Source: Pseudomonas frederiksbergensis
GTDB taxonomy: Bacteria; Pseudomonadota; Gammaproteobacteria; Pseudomonadales; Pseudomonadaceae
DNA: 64,000 nucleotides
NCBI RefSeq assembly: GCF_003732665.1
Contig: NZ_MOBP01000013.1
Location: forward strand, 1 to 64,000
Reading direction: 5' to 3'
Position numbers and translations under genes: made by a program. Below, piece after piece: positions 1 to 8,909 of the stretch. Positions within the stretch are counted from its first letter, which is position 1; each line of letters begins with the position of its first letter. The notes beneath the pieces are model-generated. The model was not told the DNA's origin and searched no databases. It saw only the letters and a list, made by a program, of their open reading frames with translations.

Positions 1-22
1 ATCTCTCGTTAGCGGGAGGCGA

Positions 23-50
23 ATTCTACAGCGTTACTCGCTGCTGTCAA
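23..50 (-). promoter_or_regulatory. Strong sigma-70 promoter, probably rRNA operon P2
   Basis: Read on the minus strand, TTGACA (45-50) and TAGAAT (23-28) are separated by 16 bases and are followed by a GC-rich CGCCTCCCGC stretch, the type of discriminator found at stringently controlled stable-RNA promoters. It fires leftward out of the window. With the similar promoter at 226-253 it resembles the tandem promoters of a pseudomonad rRNA operon. The rRNA itself is not in the window, so a tRNA operon cannot be excluded. Confidence 0.7.
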
Positions 51-225
51 CACCTCTTTTTCACCGCTTTCGATCGAGAAGATCGAATCGTCAATTGAGC
101 CAAACAACACCGCCCAATCAACTCCTTCCTGACTTCGATAACCTGAAGCAACTTGCTGTCGAAATCTGCGTAACTCTTTGTTTACCAAGGAGTTTTCCGT
201 TTCGACTGCGCCGGAAGTGGGGCGA

Positions 226-253
226 ATTATAGACTTCCAGAATCTGCCGTCAA
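226..253 (-). promoter_or_regulatory. Strong sigma-70 promoter, probably rRNA operon P1
   Basis: On the minus strand, TTGACG (248-253) and a perfect TATAAT (226-231) are 16 bases apart, followed by TCGCCCC. It lies about 200 bases upstream of the second minus-strand promoter and points the same way. No open reading frame of credible quality lies between the two promoters, so 1-310 is best read as a stable-RNA control region rather than coding DNA. Confidence 0.7.
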
Positions 254-310
254 CCCCTGATTTGGCTTTTCTATCAATAACTTGCAGAAACCCCGAAAAC
301 ACCCTGATTG

Positions 311-352
311 CTTCTATATAGAAAGCGCGAAACGACGCCTTCTATATAGAAG
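311..352 (-). repeat. Two copies of the palindrome CTTCTATATAGAAG, possible hairpin after gcdG
   Basis: The 12-base perfect palindrome TTCTATATAGAA occurs at 312-323 and 340-351, 28 bases apart. The two copies are also complementary to each other, so the gcdG mRNA could fold them into a hairpin with a 16-base loop just after the stop codon. There is no T-run, so it is not a canonical terminator. A dimeric DNA-binding protein could also use two identical operators here. Confidence 0.55.
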
Positions 353-358
353 AACGTG

Positions 359-1579
359 TCAGAGCACCCCGGACGCCTTGAAAGCCTCAACCGCAGCAGC
401 ATCCAACCCCAATACCCGCTGCAAAACCTCCAGCGTGTGCTCCCCTAACAACGGTGGCGCATTCCGGTACTCCACAGGCGTCTCGGACAAACGAATCGGA
501 CTCGCCACCTGAGGCACCATCCCGGCCAGCGCATGCGGCAGCTCTATGGCCAACCCCCGCGCCTGGACCTGCGGATCAGCAAAAACCTGCGCCAAGTCAT
601 TGATCGGCCCACACGGCACACCCGCCTGCTCGAGCTGTAGCACCCACTCAGCGGTGGTCTTGAACACCGTCGCCTGGCGGATCAGCGGAATCAGCACCGC
701 CCGATTTGCCACCCTCAATTTGTTGGTGGCAAAGCGCGGATCATCTGCCCACTGCGGCTGACCCGCCACTTCGGCAAACTTGCGGAACTGCCCGTCGTTA
801 CCCACGGTAAGGATGAAGTCGCCGTCCGCCGTAGGAAAGTCCTGATAAGGCACGATATTCGGATGAGCATTGCCCAAGCGCTTGGGCGCATTGCCTGTAG
901 TCAGGTAGTTCATCGCCTGGTTAGCCAGGCAAGCCACCTGCACATCGAGCAACGCCATATCAATGTGCTGACCGCCGCCGTCGTGATCCCGATGCGCCAG
1001 CGCCGCCAGTATTGCTACGGTCGAATACAGCCCGGTCAAAATGTCTGTCAGGGCGACCCCGACTTTCACCGGCCCCGCACCTTCATCACCTTCGGGCCGG
1101 CCGGTCAGGCTCATCAAGCCACCCAACCCTTGGATCATGAAGTCATAACCGGCGCGCTTGGCGTAAGGCCCGGTCTGACCAAACCCCGTAATCGAGCAAT
1201 AGATCAGATCCGGATTGATCGCTTTAAGCGTTTCATAGTCCAGCCCATAAGCCGCCAGACCACCGACCTTGAAGTTCTCGATCAGGATGTCCGACTTCGC
1301 CGCCAGATCACGCACCAGCTTCTGCCCTTCAGGGCGGGTGAAGTCGATGGTCACCGATTGCTTATTGCGATTGGCCGACAGGTAATAAGCAGCCTCGCTG
1401 GTGTTTTCGCCATAGGCGTCTTTGAGGAACGGAGGCCCCCAGGCGCGCGTGTCGTCACCATTGCCCGGGCGCTCGACCTTGATCACCTCAGCGCCAAGGT
1501 CCGCCAGGATCTGCCCGGACCAAGGCCCGGCCAGCACCCGCGATAAATCCAGTACCCGTAGATGCGAAAGCGCGCCCAT
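359..1579 (-). CDS. gcdG: CaiB/BaiF family CoA-transferase, probably glutarate CoA-transferase
   Basis: This family-III CoA-transferase probably moves CoA from succinyl-CoA to glutarate, feeding the glutaryl-CoA dehydrogenase encoded directly upstream. The N-terminus LRVLDLSRVLAGPWSGQILA and the following ADLGAEVIKVERP are typical of the CaiB/BaiF family, and the roughly 406-residue length fits. Two ATGs are possible: the one at 1585 sits directly on the AGGGGA ribosome site, whereas the one at 1579 is 6-7 bases from it, so I use 1579. It is the second gene of a gcdH-gcdG pair, 7-13 bases apart. Substrate assignment rests on the neighbour; the family alone would not give it. Confidence 0.85.
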   Translation of the reverse strand: MGALSHLRVLDLSRVLAGPWSGQILADLGAEVIKVERPGNGDDTRAWGPPFLKDAYGENTSEAAYYLSANRNKQSVTIDFTRPEGQKLVRDLAAKSDILIENFKVGGLAAYGLDYETLKAINPDLIYCSITGFGQTGPYAKRAGYDFMIQGLGGLMSLTGRPEGDEGAGPVKVGVALTDILTGLYSTVAILAALAHRDHDGGGQHIDMALLDVQVACLANQAMNYLTTGNAPKRLGNAHPNIVPYQDFPTADGDFILTVGNDGQFRKFAEVAGQPQWADDPRFATNKLRVANRAVLIPLIRQATVFKTTAEWVLQLEQAGVPCGPINDLAQVFADPQVQARGLAIELPHALAGMVPQVASPIRLSETPVEYRNAPPLLGEHTLEVLQRVLGLDAAAVEAFKASGVL

Positions 1580-1592
1580 GGCCATTCCCCTA

Positions 1593-2774
1593 TTAATAGA
1601 ACGCCTGGATGCCGGTCTGTGCGCGACCCAGGATCAGCGCATGTACGTCGTGCGTACCTTCGTAGGTGTTCACCACTTCGAGGTTGACCAGGTGGCGCGC
1701 GACACCGAACTCGTCGGAAATGCCGTTACCGCCCAGCATGTCCCGAGCCATGCGTGCGATGTCCAGGGACTTGCCGCAGGAGTTGCGCTTCATCATCGAA
1801 GTAATCTCGACCGCCGCAGTGCCTTCGTCCTTCATGCGACCCAGGCGCAGGCAACCTTGCAGAGCCATGGTGATTTCGGTCTGCATGTCGGCCAGTTTCT
1901 TCTGAATCAACTGAGTCGCAGCCAATGGGCGACCGAACTGCTGACGGTCCAGGGTGTACTGGCGAGCGGTGTGCCAGCAGAACTCGGCGGCGCCGAGTGC
2001 GCCCCACGAAATGCCGTAACGAGCGGAGTTGAGGCAGGTAAACGGACCTTTCAGGCCACGGACGTCCGGGAAGATGTTCTCTTCAGGGACAAACACGTTG
2101 TCCATGACGATTTCGCCGGTGATGGACGCACGCAGGCCAACCTTGCCGTGAATCGCCGGAGCGCTCAGGCCTTTCCAGCCTTTCTCCAGTACGAAGCCAC
2201 GGATGTCGCCGGCATCGTCCTTGCCCCAAACCACGAACACATCGGCGATCGGGCTGTTGGTGATCCACATTTTGCTGCCAGTCAGGCTGTAGCCGCCTTC
2301 CACTTTGCGTGCACGAGTAATCATCGCGCCCGGGTCGGAACCGTGGTTCGGCTCTGTCAGACCGAAGCAACCGATCCATTCGCCCGAAGCGAGTTTCGGC
2401 AGGTACTTCTGCTTTTGCGCTTCAGTACCGAATTCGTTGATCGGCACCATGACCAGCGAGGACTGCACGCTCATCATCGAGCGATAACCGGAGTCGACGC
2501 GCTCGACTTCACGGGCGATCAGGCCGTAGCTGACGTAGTTCAGACCGCTGCCACCGTATTGCTCGGGAATGGTCGCGCCCAACAGGCCGACATCACCCAT
2601 CTCACGGAAGATCGCAATGTCGGTCTTTTCATGACGGAAAGCTTCCAGAACACGTGGCGCGAGCTTCTGCTGAGCAAATTGCTCGGCGGTGTCGCGGATC
2701 ATGCGTTCTTCTTCGGTGAGCTGTTGATCCAGCAGCAGGGGATCGATCCAGTTGAAGCTAGCTTTACCGCCCAT
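1593..2774 (-). CDS. gcdH: Glutaryl-CoA dehydrogenase
   Basis: An FAD-dependent acyl-CoA dehydrogenase of 393 residues that should oxidise and decarboxylate glutaryl-CoA to crotonyl-CoA in lysine and glutarate catabolism, passing electrons to ETF. The family motif CFGLTEPNHGSDPGAM is present in the middle and the C-terminal DMLGGNGISDEFGVARH followed by TYEGTHDVHALILGR carries the expected catalytic glutamate. The start METs well with family N-termini that begin with a short extension before FNWIDPL. It leads the operon with gcdG and is divergent from a LysR gene, the usual pseudomonad arrangement. Confidence 0.93.
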   Translation of the reverse strand: MGGKASFNWIDPLLLDQQLTEEERMIRDTAEQFAQQKLAPRVLEAFRHEKTDIAIFREMGDVGLLGATIPEQYGGSGLNYVSYGLIAREVERVDSGYRSMMSVQSSLVMVPINEFGTEAQKQKYLPKLASGEWIGCFGLTEPNHGSDPGAMITRARKVEGGYSLTGSKMWITNSPIADVFVVWGKDDAGDIRGFVLEKGWKGLSAPAIHGKVGLRASITGEIVMDNVFVPEENIFPDVRGLKGPFTCLNSARYGISWGALGAAEFCWHTARQYTLDRQQFGRPLAATQLIQKKLADMQTEITMALQGCLRLGRMKDEGTAAVEITSMMKRNSCGKSLDIARMARDMLGGNGISDEFGVARHLVNLEVVNTYEGTHDVHALILGRAQTGIQAFY

Positions 2775-2853
2775 GAGTGTGTCCTCTCGAATCGGGTCAA
2801 ATAACGTGGATTGATCCTAGGCCTGCCACCCCGTCAGGGCAAACGAGGATTTC

Positions 2854-2867
2854 GCATACTGTTGTGC
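2854..2867. promoter_or_regulatory. Dyad GCATA-N4-TGTGC in the gcdH/gcdR intergenic region, candidate LysR operator
   Basis: GCATACTGTTGTGC reads as an imperfect inverted repeat (GCAyA, four bases, TrTGC) placed between the divergent gcdH and LysR genes, about 80 bases before each start. LysR regulators normally bind such dyads between divergent genes. No binding data can be inferred from sequence alone. Confidence 0.35.
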
Positions 2868-2931
2868 TAATTTCTCACTCCGAAGCATCGCGAAAGGTCA
2901 TTAATGCGATGTATTAGTGAGGTTCACGTAC

Positions 2932-3831
2932 ATGCGCAGGAAAATCCCCAGCACGACCGCCCTGATCAGCTTCGAAGCGGCGGCGCGCCACGAGAGCTTT
3001 ACCAAGGCCGCCCAGGAACTGTCCCTCACTCAAGGTGCGATTTGCCGACAGATCGCCAGCCTGGAGGAGTTCCTCAGCGTCGAACTATTCAGACGATCCC
3101 GACGCGGGGTGAAGCTGACCGAAGCCGGACTTTCCTACAGCCGTCGGGTGGCCACGCAACTCGATGCGGTGGAACGGGATACTTTGTCGGTGATGGGCCA
3201 GCAAGGCGCCAACGTGATCGAACTGGCGGTGGTGCCGACCTTCGGCACCCAATGGCTGTTGCCACGACTCAAGGATTTCCAGCACAAACACCCGGAGGTG
3301 ACGGTCAATCTCACCAACCGCACCCGACCGTTCCTGTTTGCCGACACCGAGTTCGATGCCGCGATCTACTTCGGCGATGCGGACTGGTCGGGTACAGAAT
3401 CCCACAGGCTGATGGGAGAAAATCCGATGCCGGTCTGCAGCCCCGCCCTACTGGGCAAGAAGCTCCATCTGACACCCGCTGAAATCGCGGAACTACCTCT
3501 TCTGCAACAAACCACCCGCCCCTACGCCTGGCGGCAGTGGTTCAACTCGCAGCACCTGGATATCCCTCGCGACATGACAGGCCCGCGTTACGAGCTATTC
3601 TCCATGCTCGCCCAGGCGGCAATGCATGACATGGGGATCGCGCTGATTCCACCGTTTCTGATTCAACGTGAACTGGCGGAGAAGCGCCTGGTGATTGCCA
3701 ACCCTCAGGCACTGTCGAGCATCAAGGCGTATTACCTGATGATTCCTGAGCGAAAGGTTGAATCGGCGTCTTTAAGGGCTTTTCGCGACTGGCTGGTAAA
3801 TCAGGCTCACAGCTACAGCCTAGAAGGATGA
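2932..3831 (+). CDS. gcdR: LysR-family regulator of the glutarate genes
   Basis: A 299-residue LysR-type regulator. The first 60 residues carry the winged helix (ALISFEAAARHESFTKAAQELSLT then QGAICRQIASLEEFLSVELF), and the rest is a periplasmic-binding-like effector domain. I start at ATG 2932, nine bases after GAGG; a GTG at 2917 in the same frame overlaps that ribosome site. It is divergent from gcdH-gcdG, so by the usual LysR logic it should activate them in response to glutarate or a CoA derivative and control its own synthesis. The symbol is by context. Confidence 0.82.
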   Translation: MRRKIPSTTALISFEAAARHESFTKAAQELSLTQGAICRQIASLEEFLSVELFRRSRRGVKLTEAGLSYSRRVATQLDAVERDTLSVMGQQGANVIELAVVPTFGTQWLLPRLKDFQHKHPEVTVNLTNRTRPFLFADTEFDAAIYFGDADWSGTESHRLMGENPMPVCSPALLGKKLHLTPAEIAELPLLQQTTRPYAWRQWFNSQHLDIPRDMTGPRYELFSMLAQAAMHDMGIALIPPFLIQRELAEKRLVIANPQALSSIKAYYLMIPERKVESASLRAFRDWLVNQAHSYSLEG

Positions 3832-4266
3832 AGGCTATCGCTCGTTAGCTGACCCCGTAGTCAGCAAAACGAAAACACTACAGATATAAGTATTTGTCGC
3901 ATATCCATAGACTGTACCGACAAGCAGTACAAACGTCCCACAAGCGCCTGAAGTCGTGGCCTTGAGCCTCTATTTCGACGCAATGACGGCTCATTCACAA
4001 CGCCGATGTGGAAATTCTTCAATTTCGACCAGAATCCTTACAAGGCACGGCCTGCAAGGGATTGACCCGGTTAGTTGCGACATTCGGTCACGGGGTGACT
4101 TGTAGTTAATTTTCCGTCACCCGTCATAATCCCTTGAAGGGCACAAAGTTCGCCTGCAAAATGCCGCGCCCCGCCCTGATTTGGCGGGATCGTGCTGATC
4201 GGCCGCCCCAGCCGCACCATCCGAAGTGCCTGGGTTTACTCAATAAGATCACGCAGGAGATTTGAC
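3832..4266. other. Intergenic region before pntAA, no gene seen
   Basis: These 435 bases hold no convincing open reading frame. A weak sigma-70-like pair, TTGTAG at 4100-4105 and CATAAT at 4125-4130, has a long 19-base spacer. A small hairpin, CCCGCC (4170-4175) with GGCGGG (4183-4188), lies in what would be the pntAA leader. The ribosome site CAGGAGA at about 4254 decides the GTG start at 4267. Confidence 0.5.
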
Positions 4267-5388
4267 GTGCACATTGGTGTTCCTCTCGAAACCCAGACGG
4301 GTGAAACACGGGTTGCTGCAACCCCGGAAACCATCAAAAAGCTGATCGGCCAGGGTCATAAGGTCACTGTACAAAGCGGCGCCGGCGTCAAAGCCAGCGT
4401 TGTCGACAGTGCCTATGAAGCGGCAGGCGCGACCATTGGCAGCGCCAGCGATGCGTTTGGTGCCGAGCTGATTCTCAAGGTGGTCGCCCCCAGCGACAGC
4501 GAGCTGGCGCTGATTAAAAGCGGCACCGTTGTGGTGGGCATGCTCAATCCGTTCAGCAATGAAACCATCGCCAAGCTGGCCGAGTGCGGCATTACCGCGT
4601 TCGCGCTGGAAGCCGCGCCGCGTACCTCCCGCGCCCAGAGCCTGGATGTGCTGTCCTCCCAGGCGAACATCGCCGGCTATAAAGCCGTGTTGCTGGCCGC
4701 TCATTACTATCCGCGCTTCATGCCGATGCTGATGACCGCTGCGGGCACCGTGAAAGCGGCGCGGGTGCTGATTCTCGGCGCTGGCGTGGCGGGCTTACAG
4801 GCGATCGCCACGGCGAAACGTCTGGGTGCGGTGATCGAAGCGTCTGATGTACGTCCGGCGGTAAAAGAGCAGATCGAATCCCTCGGCGCCAAATTCGTCG
4901 ACGTGCCTTACGAGACTGACGAAGAGCGTGAATGCGCCGTCGGTGTCGGCGGCTACGCGCGTCCAATGCCCGCTAGCTGGATGCAGCGTCAGGCCCTGGC
5001 CGTGCACGAACGCGCCAAACAAGCCGACATCGTCATCACCACTGCGCTGATCCCGGGCCGCAAGGCGCCGACGCTGTTGAGCGCGGAAACCGTGGCGCAG
5101 ATGAAGCCAGGCTCGGTAGTTATCGACCTCGCCGCCGCCCAGGGTGGCAACTGCCCGCTGACCGTGGCCGATCAGGTGGTGGTCGAGAATGGCGTAACCA
5201 TTTGCGGCCCGACCAACCTCGCCGGTGAAGTCGCGGCGGACGCTTCGGCGCTGTACGCCCGCAACCTGCTGGACTTCCTGAAGCTGGTCTTCAACAAGGA
5301 AGGCCAGTTCGAAGTGAACCTCGAAGACGACATCGTCGCCGCGTGCCTGATGTGCCGCGACGGCCAAGTCATCCGCAAAAACGCCTAA
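4267..5388 (+). CDS. pntAA: NAD(P) transhydrogenase subunit alpha part 1
   Basis: The soluble NAD(H)-binding domain of proton-translocating transhydrogenase, 373 residues. It begins MHIGVPLETQTGETRVAATP, the standard N-terminus, and has the Rossmann glycine motif LILGAGVAGLQAIATAKRLG followed by a conserved DVRPAVKEQIESLGA. The GTG at 4267 has a good ribosome site; longer forms in frame have none. In this type the alpha chain is split in two genes, so the membrane part is encoded next (pntAB). The enzyme uses the proton gradient to reduce NADP with NADH. No anomalies. Confidence 0.95.
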   Translation: MHIGVPLETQTGETRVAATPETIKKLIGQGHKVTVQSGAGVKASVVDSAYEAAGATIGSASDAFGAELILKVVAPSDSELALIKSGTVVVGMLNPFSNETIAKLAECGITAFALEAAPRTSRAQSLDVLSSQANIAGYKAVLLAAHYYPRFMPMLMTAAGTVKAARVLILGAGVAGLQAIATAKRLGAVIEASDVRPAVKEQIESLGAKFVDVPYETDEERECAVGVGGYARPMPASWMQRQALAVHERAKQADIVITTALIPGRKAPTLLSAETVAQMKPGSVVIDLAAAQGGNCPLTVADQVVVENGVTICGPTNLAGEVAADASALYARNLLDFLKLVFNKEGQFEVNLEDDIVAACLMCRDGQVIRKNA

Positions 5389-5403
5389 GCAGGGATTCAG
5401 ACG

Positions 5404-5727
5404 ATGGAAGAGCTTATCTCCCCCGGTATCTACAACCTGATCATCTTCGTGCTGGCGATTTATGTCGGTTATCACGTGGTCTGGAACGTTACACCTGCAC
5501 TGCACACGCCATTGATGGCAGTGACCAATGCCATTTCCGCGATCGTCATCGTCGGCGCCATGCTGGCAGCGGCTTTGACCGTCACGCCACTGGGCAAGAC
5601 CATGGGCACCCTCGCCGTGGCCCTGGCGGCGGTGAACGTGTTTGGTGGCTTCCTGGTCACCCGCAGAATGCTTGAGATGTTCAAGAAAAAAGCCCCGAAA
5701 GTCGTAAAAGAAGAGGCGCCCAAGTAA
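5404..5727 (+). CDS. pntAB: NAD(P) transhydrogenase subunit alpha part 2
   Basis: A 107-residue membrane protein with three hydrophobic segments (about residues 8-28, 36-55 and 60-82) and a lysine-rich C-terminus, matching the separate PntAB subunit. It starts 15 bases after pntAA and its stop shares one base with the pntB start. It provides part of the proton channel together with PntB. Its small size and position leave little doubt about identity. Confidence 0.92.
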   Translation: MEELISPGIYNLIIFVLAIYVGYHVVWNVTPALHTPLMAVTNAISAIVIVGAMLAAALTVTPLGKTMGTLAVALAAVNVFGGFLVTRRMLEMFKKKAPKVVKEEAPK

Positions 5728-7163
5728 TGAGCATGAACCTTGTCACGACGCTCTACTTGATCGCGTCGATCTGCTTCATCCAGGCCCTCAAAGGCCTGTC
5801 GCACCCGACCACGTCGCGGCGCGGCAACGTCTACGGCATGCTCGGCATGGCGCTGGCGATCCTCACGACTGTCGGCCTCATCTATAAGCTCGGCGCTGAG
5901 CTCGCCACTGCCGGCATCGGCTACGTCATCGTTGGTCTGCTGGTCGGCGGCACTGCCGGTTCGATCATGGCCAAGCGCGTTGAAATGACCAAAATGCCAG
6001 AACTGGTCGCCTTCATGCACAGCATGATCGGTATGGCGGCGGTGTTCATTGCCATCGCTGCCGTGGTTGAGCCGCAGTCGCTGGGCATCGTCAAGCAACT
6101 GGGGGATTCAATTCCTGCCGGTAACCGCCTGGAGCTGTTCCTCGGCGCTGCCATCGGTGCAATCACCTTTTCCGGTTCGGTGATCGCGTTCGGCAAGCTG
6201 TCGGGCAAGTACAAGTTCCGCCTGTTCCAGGGTGCGCCGGTACAGTTCGGCGGTCAGCACAAGCTGAATCTGCTGCTGGGCCTGGCGACACTGGCACTGG
6301 GCATCACTTTCATGCTGACCGGCAACCTCAGCGCCTTCGCCCTGATGCTGGCCCTGGCCTTCGTGCTCGGCGTGCTGATCATCATCCCGATCGGCGGCGC
6401 GGACATGCCCGTGGTCGTGTCGATGCTCAACAGCTACTCCGGCTGGGCGGCGGCGGGGATTGGCTTCTCGCTGAACAACTCGATGCTGATCATTGCCGGT
6501 TCGCTGGTAGGTTCGTCCGGTGCGATCCTCTCCTACATCATGTGCAAGGCGATGAACCGCTCCTTCTTTAATGTGCTGCTCGGCGGTTTCGGCAACACGG
6601 CGGACGCAGCTGGCCCGGCGGGTTCGAAAGAAGCACGCCCGGTGAAATCCGGTTCGGCTGACGATGCGACCTTCCTGCTGACCAACGCCGACACCGTGAT
6701 CATCGTTCCAGGCTACGGCCTGGCGGTAGCACGGGCACAGCACGCGCTCAAAGAATTGACCGAGAAGCTGACCCATCGCGGCGTGACCGTGAAGTACGCG
6801 ATCCACCCGGTGGCCGGGCGGATGCCTGGCCACATGAACGTACTGCTCGCCGAGGCCGAAGTGCCTTACGACCAGGTGTTCGAGATGGAAGATATCAACT
6901 CCGAGTTCGGTCAGGCCGACGTGGTGCTGGTGCTGGGCGCCAACGACGTGGTCAACCCCGCCGCGAAGAACGATCCGAAATCGCCGATTGCCGGCATGCC
7001 GATTCTCGAAGCGTTCAAGGCCAAGACCATCATCGTCAACAAGCGCTCGATGGCCAGCGGCTACGCCGGTCTGGACAACGAACTGTTCTACCTCGACAAA
7101 ACCATGATGGTCTTCGGCGATGCGAAGAAAGTCATCGAAGACATGGTCAAAGCTGTCGAGTAA
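5727..7163 (+). CDS. pntB: NAD(P) transhydrogenase subunit beta
   Basis: The 478-residue beta subunit combines about eight membrane segments in the first 290 residues with a cytoplasmic NADP(H)-binding domain at the C-terminus. The latter shows VIIVPGYGLAVARAQHAL, then VKYAIHPVAGRMPGHMNVLL and VLVLGANDVVNPAA, all hallmarks of the dIII domain. The gene overlaps pntAB by one base (TAATG), suggesting coupled translation, and is followed by a clear terminator, so the operon is three genes long. Confidence 0.95.
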   Translation: MSMNLVTTLYLIASICFIQALKGLSHPTTSRRGNVYGMLGMALAILTTVGLIYKLGAELATAGIGYVIVGLLVGGTAGSIMAKRVEMTKMPELVAFMHSMIGMAAVFIAIAAVVEPQSLGIVKQLGDSIPAGNRLELFLGAAIGAITFSGSVIAFGKLSGKYKFRLFQGAPVQFGGQHKLNLLLGLATLALGITFMLTGNLSAFALMLALAFVLGVLIIIPIGGADMPVVVSMLNSYSGWAAAGIGFSLNNSMLIIAGSLVGSSGAILSYIMCKAMNRSFFNVLLGGFGNTADAAGPAGSKEARPVKSGSADDATFLLTNADTVIIVPGYGLAVARAQHALKELTEKLTHRGVTVKYAIHPVAGRMPGHMNVLLAEAEVPYDQVFEMEDINSEFGQADVVLVLGANDVVNPAAKNDPKSPIAGMPILEAFKAKTIIVNKRSMASGYAGLDNELFYLDKTMMVFGDAKKVIEDMVKAVE

Positions 7164-7185
7164 AACCTGCTCCAGCGCAATACCC

Positions 7186-7219
7186 AAAACCTCAGCCTTT
7201 AGTAGGCTGGGGTTTTTTT
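7186..7219 (+). terminator. Rho-independent terminator of the pnt operon
   Basis: AACCTCAGCC (7188-7197), a 7-base loop, GGCTGGGGTT (7205-7214) and a run of seven T residues form a strong terminator 25 bases after pntB. Confidence 0.9.
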
Positions 7220-7343
7220 ATTCCCCGTGAAACCCGACAAAAGGCTCTAAATCAGGGCTCGGCATTCGACCATGGTAGCGGGACGGATTTTTTTCAAATC
7301 ACTAGACTGCACACCTTGCTTCCGTTGCCCGAGATAACACTCC

Positions 7344-8837
7344 ATGTACCGTGATCGTATTCGCTTGCCTTCGTTGTTGGATAAGGTGATGAGCGCCGCT
7401 GACGCTGCTGCTCTGATTGAGGACGGCATGACCGTCGGCATGAGCGGTTTCACCCGCGCCGGTGAAGCCAAAGCCGTACCCCACGCACTGGCCGAACGCG
7501 CCAAAATCACTCCGCTGAAAATCACCCTGATGACCGGCGCGAGCCTGGGCAACGACCTCGATAAACAACTGACAGAGGCCGGCGTCCTGTCGCGGCGCAT
7601 GCCGTTCCAGGTCGACAGCACCTTGCGCAAAGCCATCAATGCCGGCGAAGTCATGTTCATCGACCAGCATTTGTCGGAAACCGTGGAGATGCTGCGCAAC
7701 CAACAACTCACGCGGCCAGACATCGCAGTGATCGAAGCCGTGGCGATTACCGAACAGGGCCATATCGTGCCGACCACGTCGGTGGGCAACTCAGCCAGTT
7801 TCGCGATCTTCGCCAAACACGTGATCGTCGAGATCAACATGGCGCACAACCCGAATCTCGAAGGGTTGCACGACATCTATATCCCGACCTATCGCCCGAC
7901 CCGCACGCCGATTCCTCTGGTGAAAGTCGACGATCGCATTGGCAGCACGGCCATTCCGATTCCGCCCGAGAAGATCGTCGCGATTGTGATCACCAATCAG
8001 TCGGACTCGCCGTCCACCGTGCTGCCGCCGGACGTCGAGACCCAGGCCATCGCTGATCACCTGATCGACTTCTTCAAGCAGGAAGTGGCGGCAGGGCGCA
8101 TGACTAACAAGCTTGGTCCGCTGCAGGCCGGGATCGGCACCATCGCCAACTCGGTGATGTGTGGCTTGATCGACTCGCCGTTTGAAGACCTGACCATGTA
8201 TTCGGAGGTGTTGCAGGACTCGACCTTCGACCTGATCGACGCCGGCAAGCTGAGCTTTGCCTCAGGCAGCTCGATCACGTTGTCGGCCCGGCGCAATACC
8301 GATGTGTTCGGCAACCTGGAGCATTACAAGGACAAACTGGTGCTGCGGCCCCAGGAAATCTCCAACCATCCGGAAGTGGTGCGGCGCCTGGGCATCATCG
8401 GCATCAACACGGCGCTGGAGTTCGACCTGTACGGCAACGTCAACTCCACCCACGTCTGCGGCACGCGGATGATGAATGGCATCGGCGGTTCCGGGGATTT
8501 CGCGCGAAATGCGCACCTGTCGATCTTTGTCACCAAGTCGATTGCAAAGGGCGGGGCGATCTCCAGTGTGGTGCCGATGGTCAGCCACGTTGACCATACC
8601 GAACATGACGTCGACATTCTGGTGACCGAGATTGGTCTGGCCGACCTGCGTGGTTTGGCGCCGCGGGAGCGAGCGCGGGTGGTGATCGACAACTGTGTGC
8701 ACCCGGACTATCGCGAAGCCTTGAATGACTACTTCACGGCGGCCTGTGCAATCGGTGGCCACACCCCGCACATCCTGCGCGATGCCCTGAGCTGGCACAT
8801 CAACCTGGAAGAAACCGGGCGGATGCTCAAGGCCTGA
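7344..8837 (+). CDS. Acetyl-CoA hydrolase/transferase family protein (succinyl-CoA:acetate CoA-transferase type)
   Basis: A 497-residue class-I CoA-transferase. The N-terminal half begins MYRDRIRLPSLLDKVMSAAD with the GMTVGMSGFT glycine loop; the C-terminal half has GIGTIANSVMCGL and DLTMYSEVLQDS, where the family places its catalytic glutamate in a (Y/F)SE motif, and ends with GSGDFARNA and ADLRGLAPRERA. Proteins of this type were first named acetyl-CoA hydrolases but several are succinyl-CoA:acetate CoA-transferases used when cells grow on acetate or propionate. Monocistronic by context: terminator before, hairpin after. Confidence 0.88.
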   Translation: MYRDRIRLPSLLDKVMSAADAAALIEDGMTVGMSGFTRAGEAKAVPHALAERAKITPLKITLMTGASLGNDLDKQLTEAGVLSRRMPFQVDSTLRKAINAGEVMFIDQHLSETVEMLRNQQLTRPDIAVIEAVAITEQGHIVPTTSVGNSASFAIFAKHVIVEINMAHNPNLEGLHDIYIPTYRPTRTPIPLVKVDDRIGSTAIPIPPEKIVAIVITNQSDSPSTVLPPDVETQAIADHLIDFFKQEVAAGRMTNKLGPLQAGIGTIANSVMCGLIDSPFEDLTMYSEVLQDSTFDLIDAGKLSFASGSSITLSARRNTDVFGNLEHYKDKLVLRPQEISNHPEVVRRLGIIGINTALEFDLYGNVNSTHVCGTRMMNGIGGSGDFARNAHLSIFVTKSIAKGGAISSVVPMVSHVDHTEHDVDILVTEIGLADLRGLAPRERARVVIDNCVHPDYREALNDYFTAACAIGGHTPHILRDALSWHINLEETGRMLKA

Positions 8838-8853
8838 TTGATCGAAAATACAG

Positions 8854-8877
8854 CTGACGCACACACAGTTGCGTCAG
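8854..8877 (+). terminator. Probable terminator hairpin after the CoA-transferase gene
   Basis: CTGACGCA and TGCGTCAG form a perfect 8-base stem around an 8-base loop, followed by TTGGTTCTT. The T-run is weak, so termination efficiency is uncertain. Confidence 0.55.
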
Positions 8878-8909
8878 TTGGTTCTTGCAACACACTCTAC
8901 TGTTTAAAA

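Noticed and set aside
9..302. Open frame of 97 codons on the minus strand
   Set aside because: It spans both minus-strand promoters, has no ribosome site or domain, and its composition is unlike neighbouring genes; it is promoter DNA.
1422..2804. 460-codon open frame antisense to gcdH
   Set aside because: It mirrors the codon pattern of gcdH in a GC-rich genome and has no recognisable protein features; the minus-strand dehydrogenase is clear.
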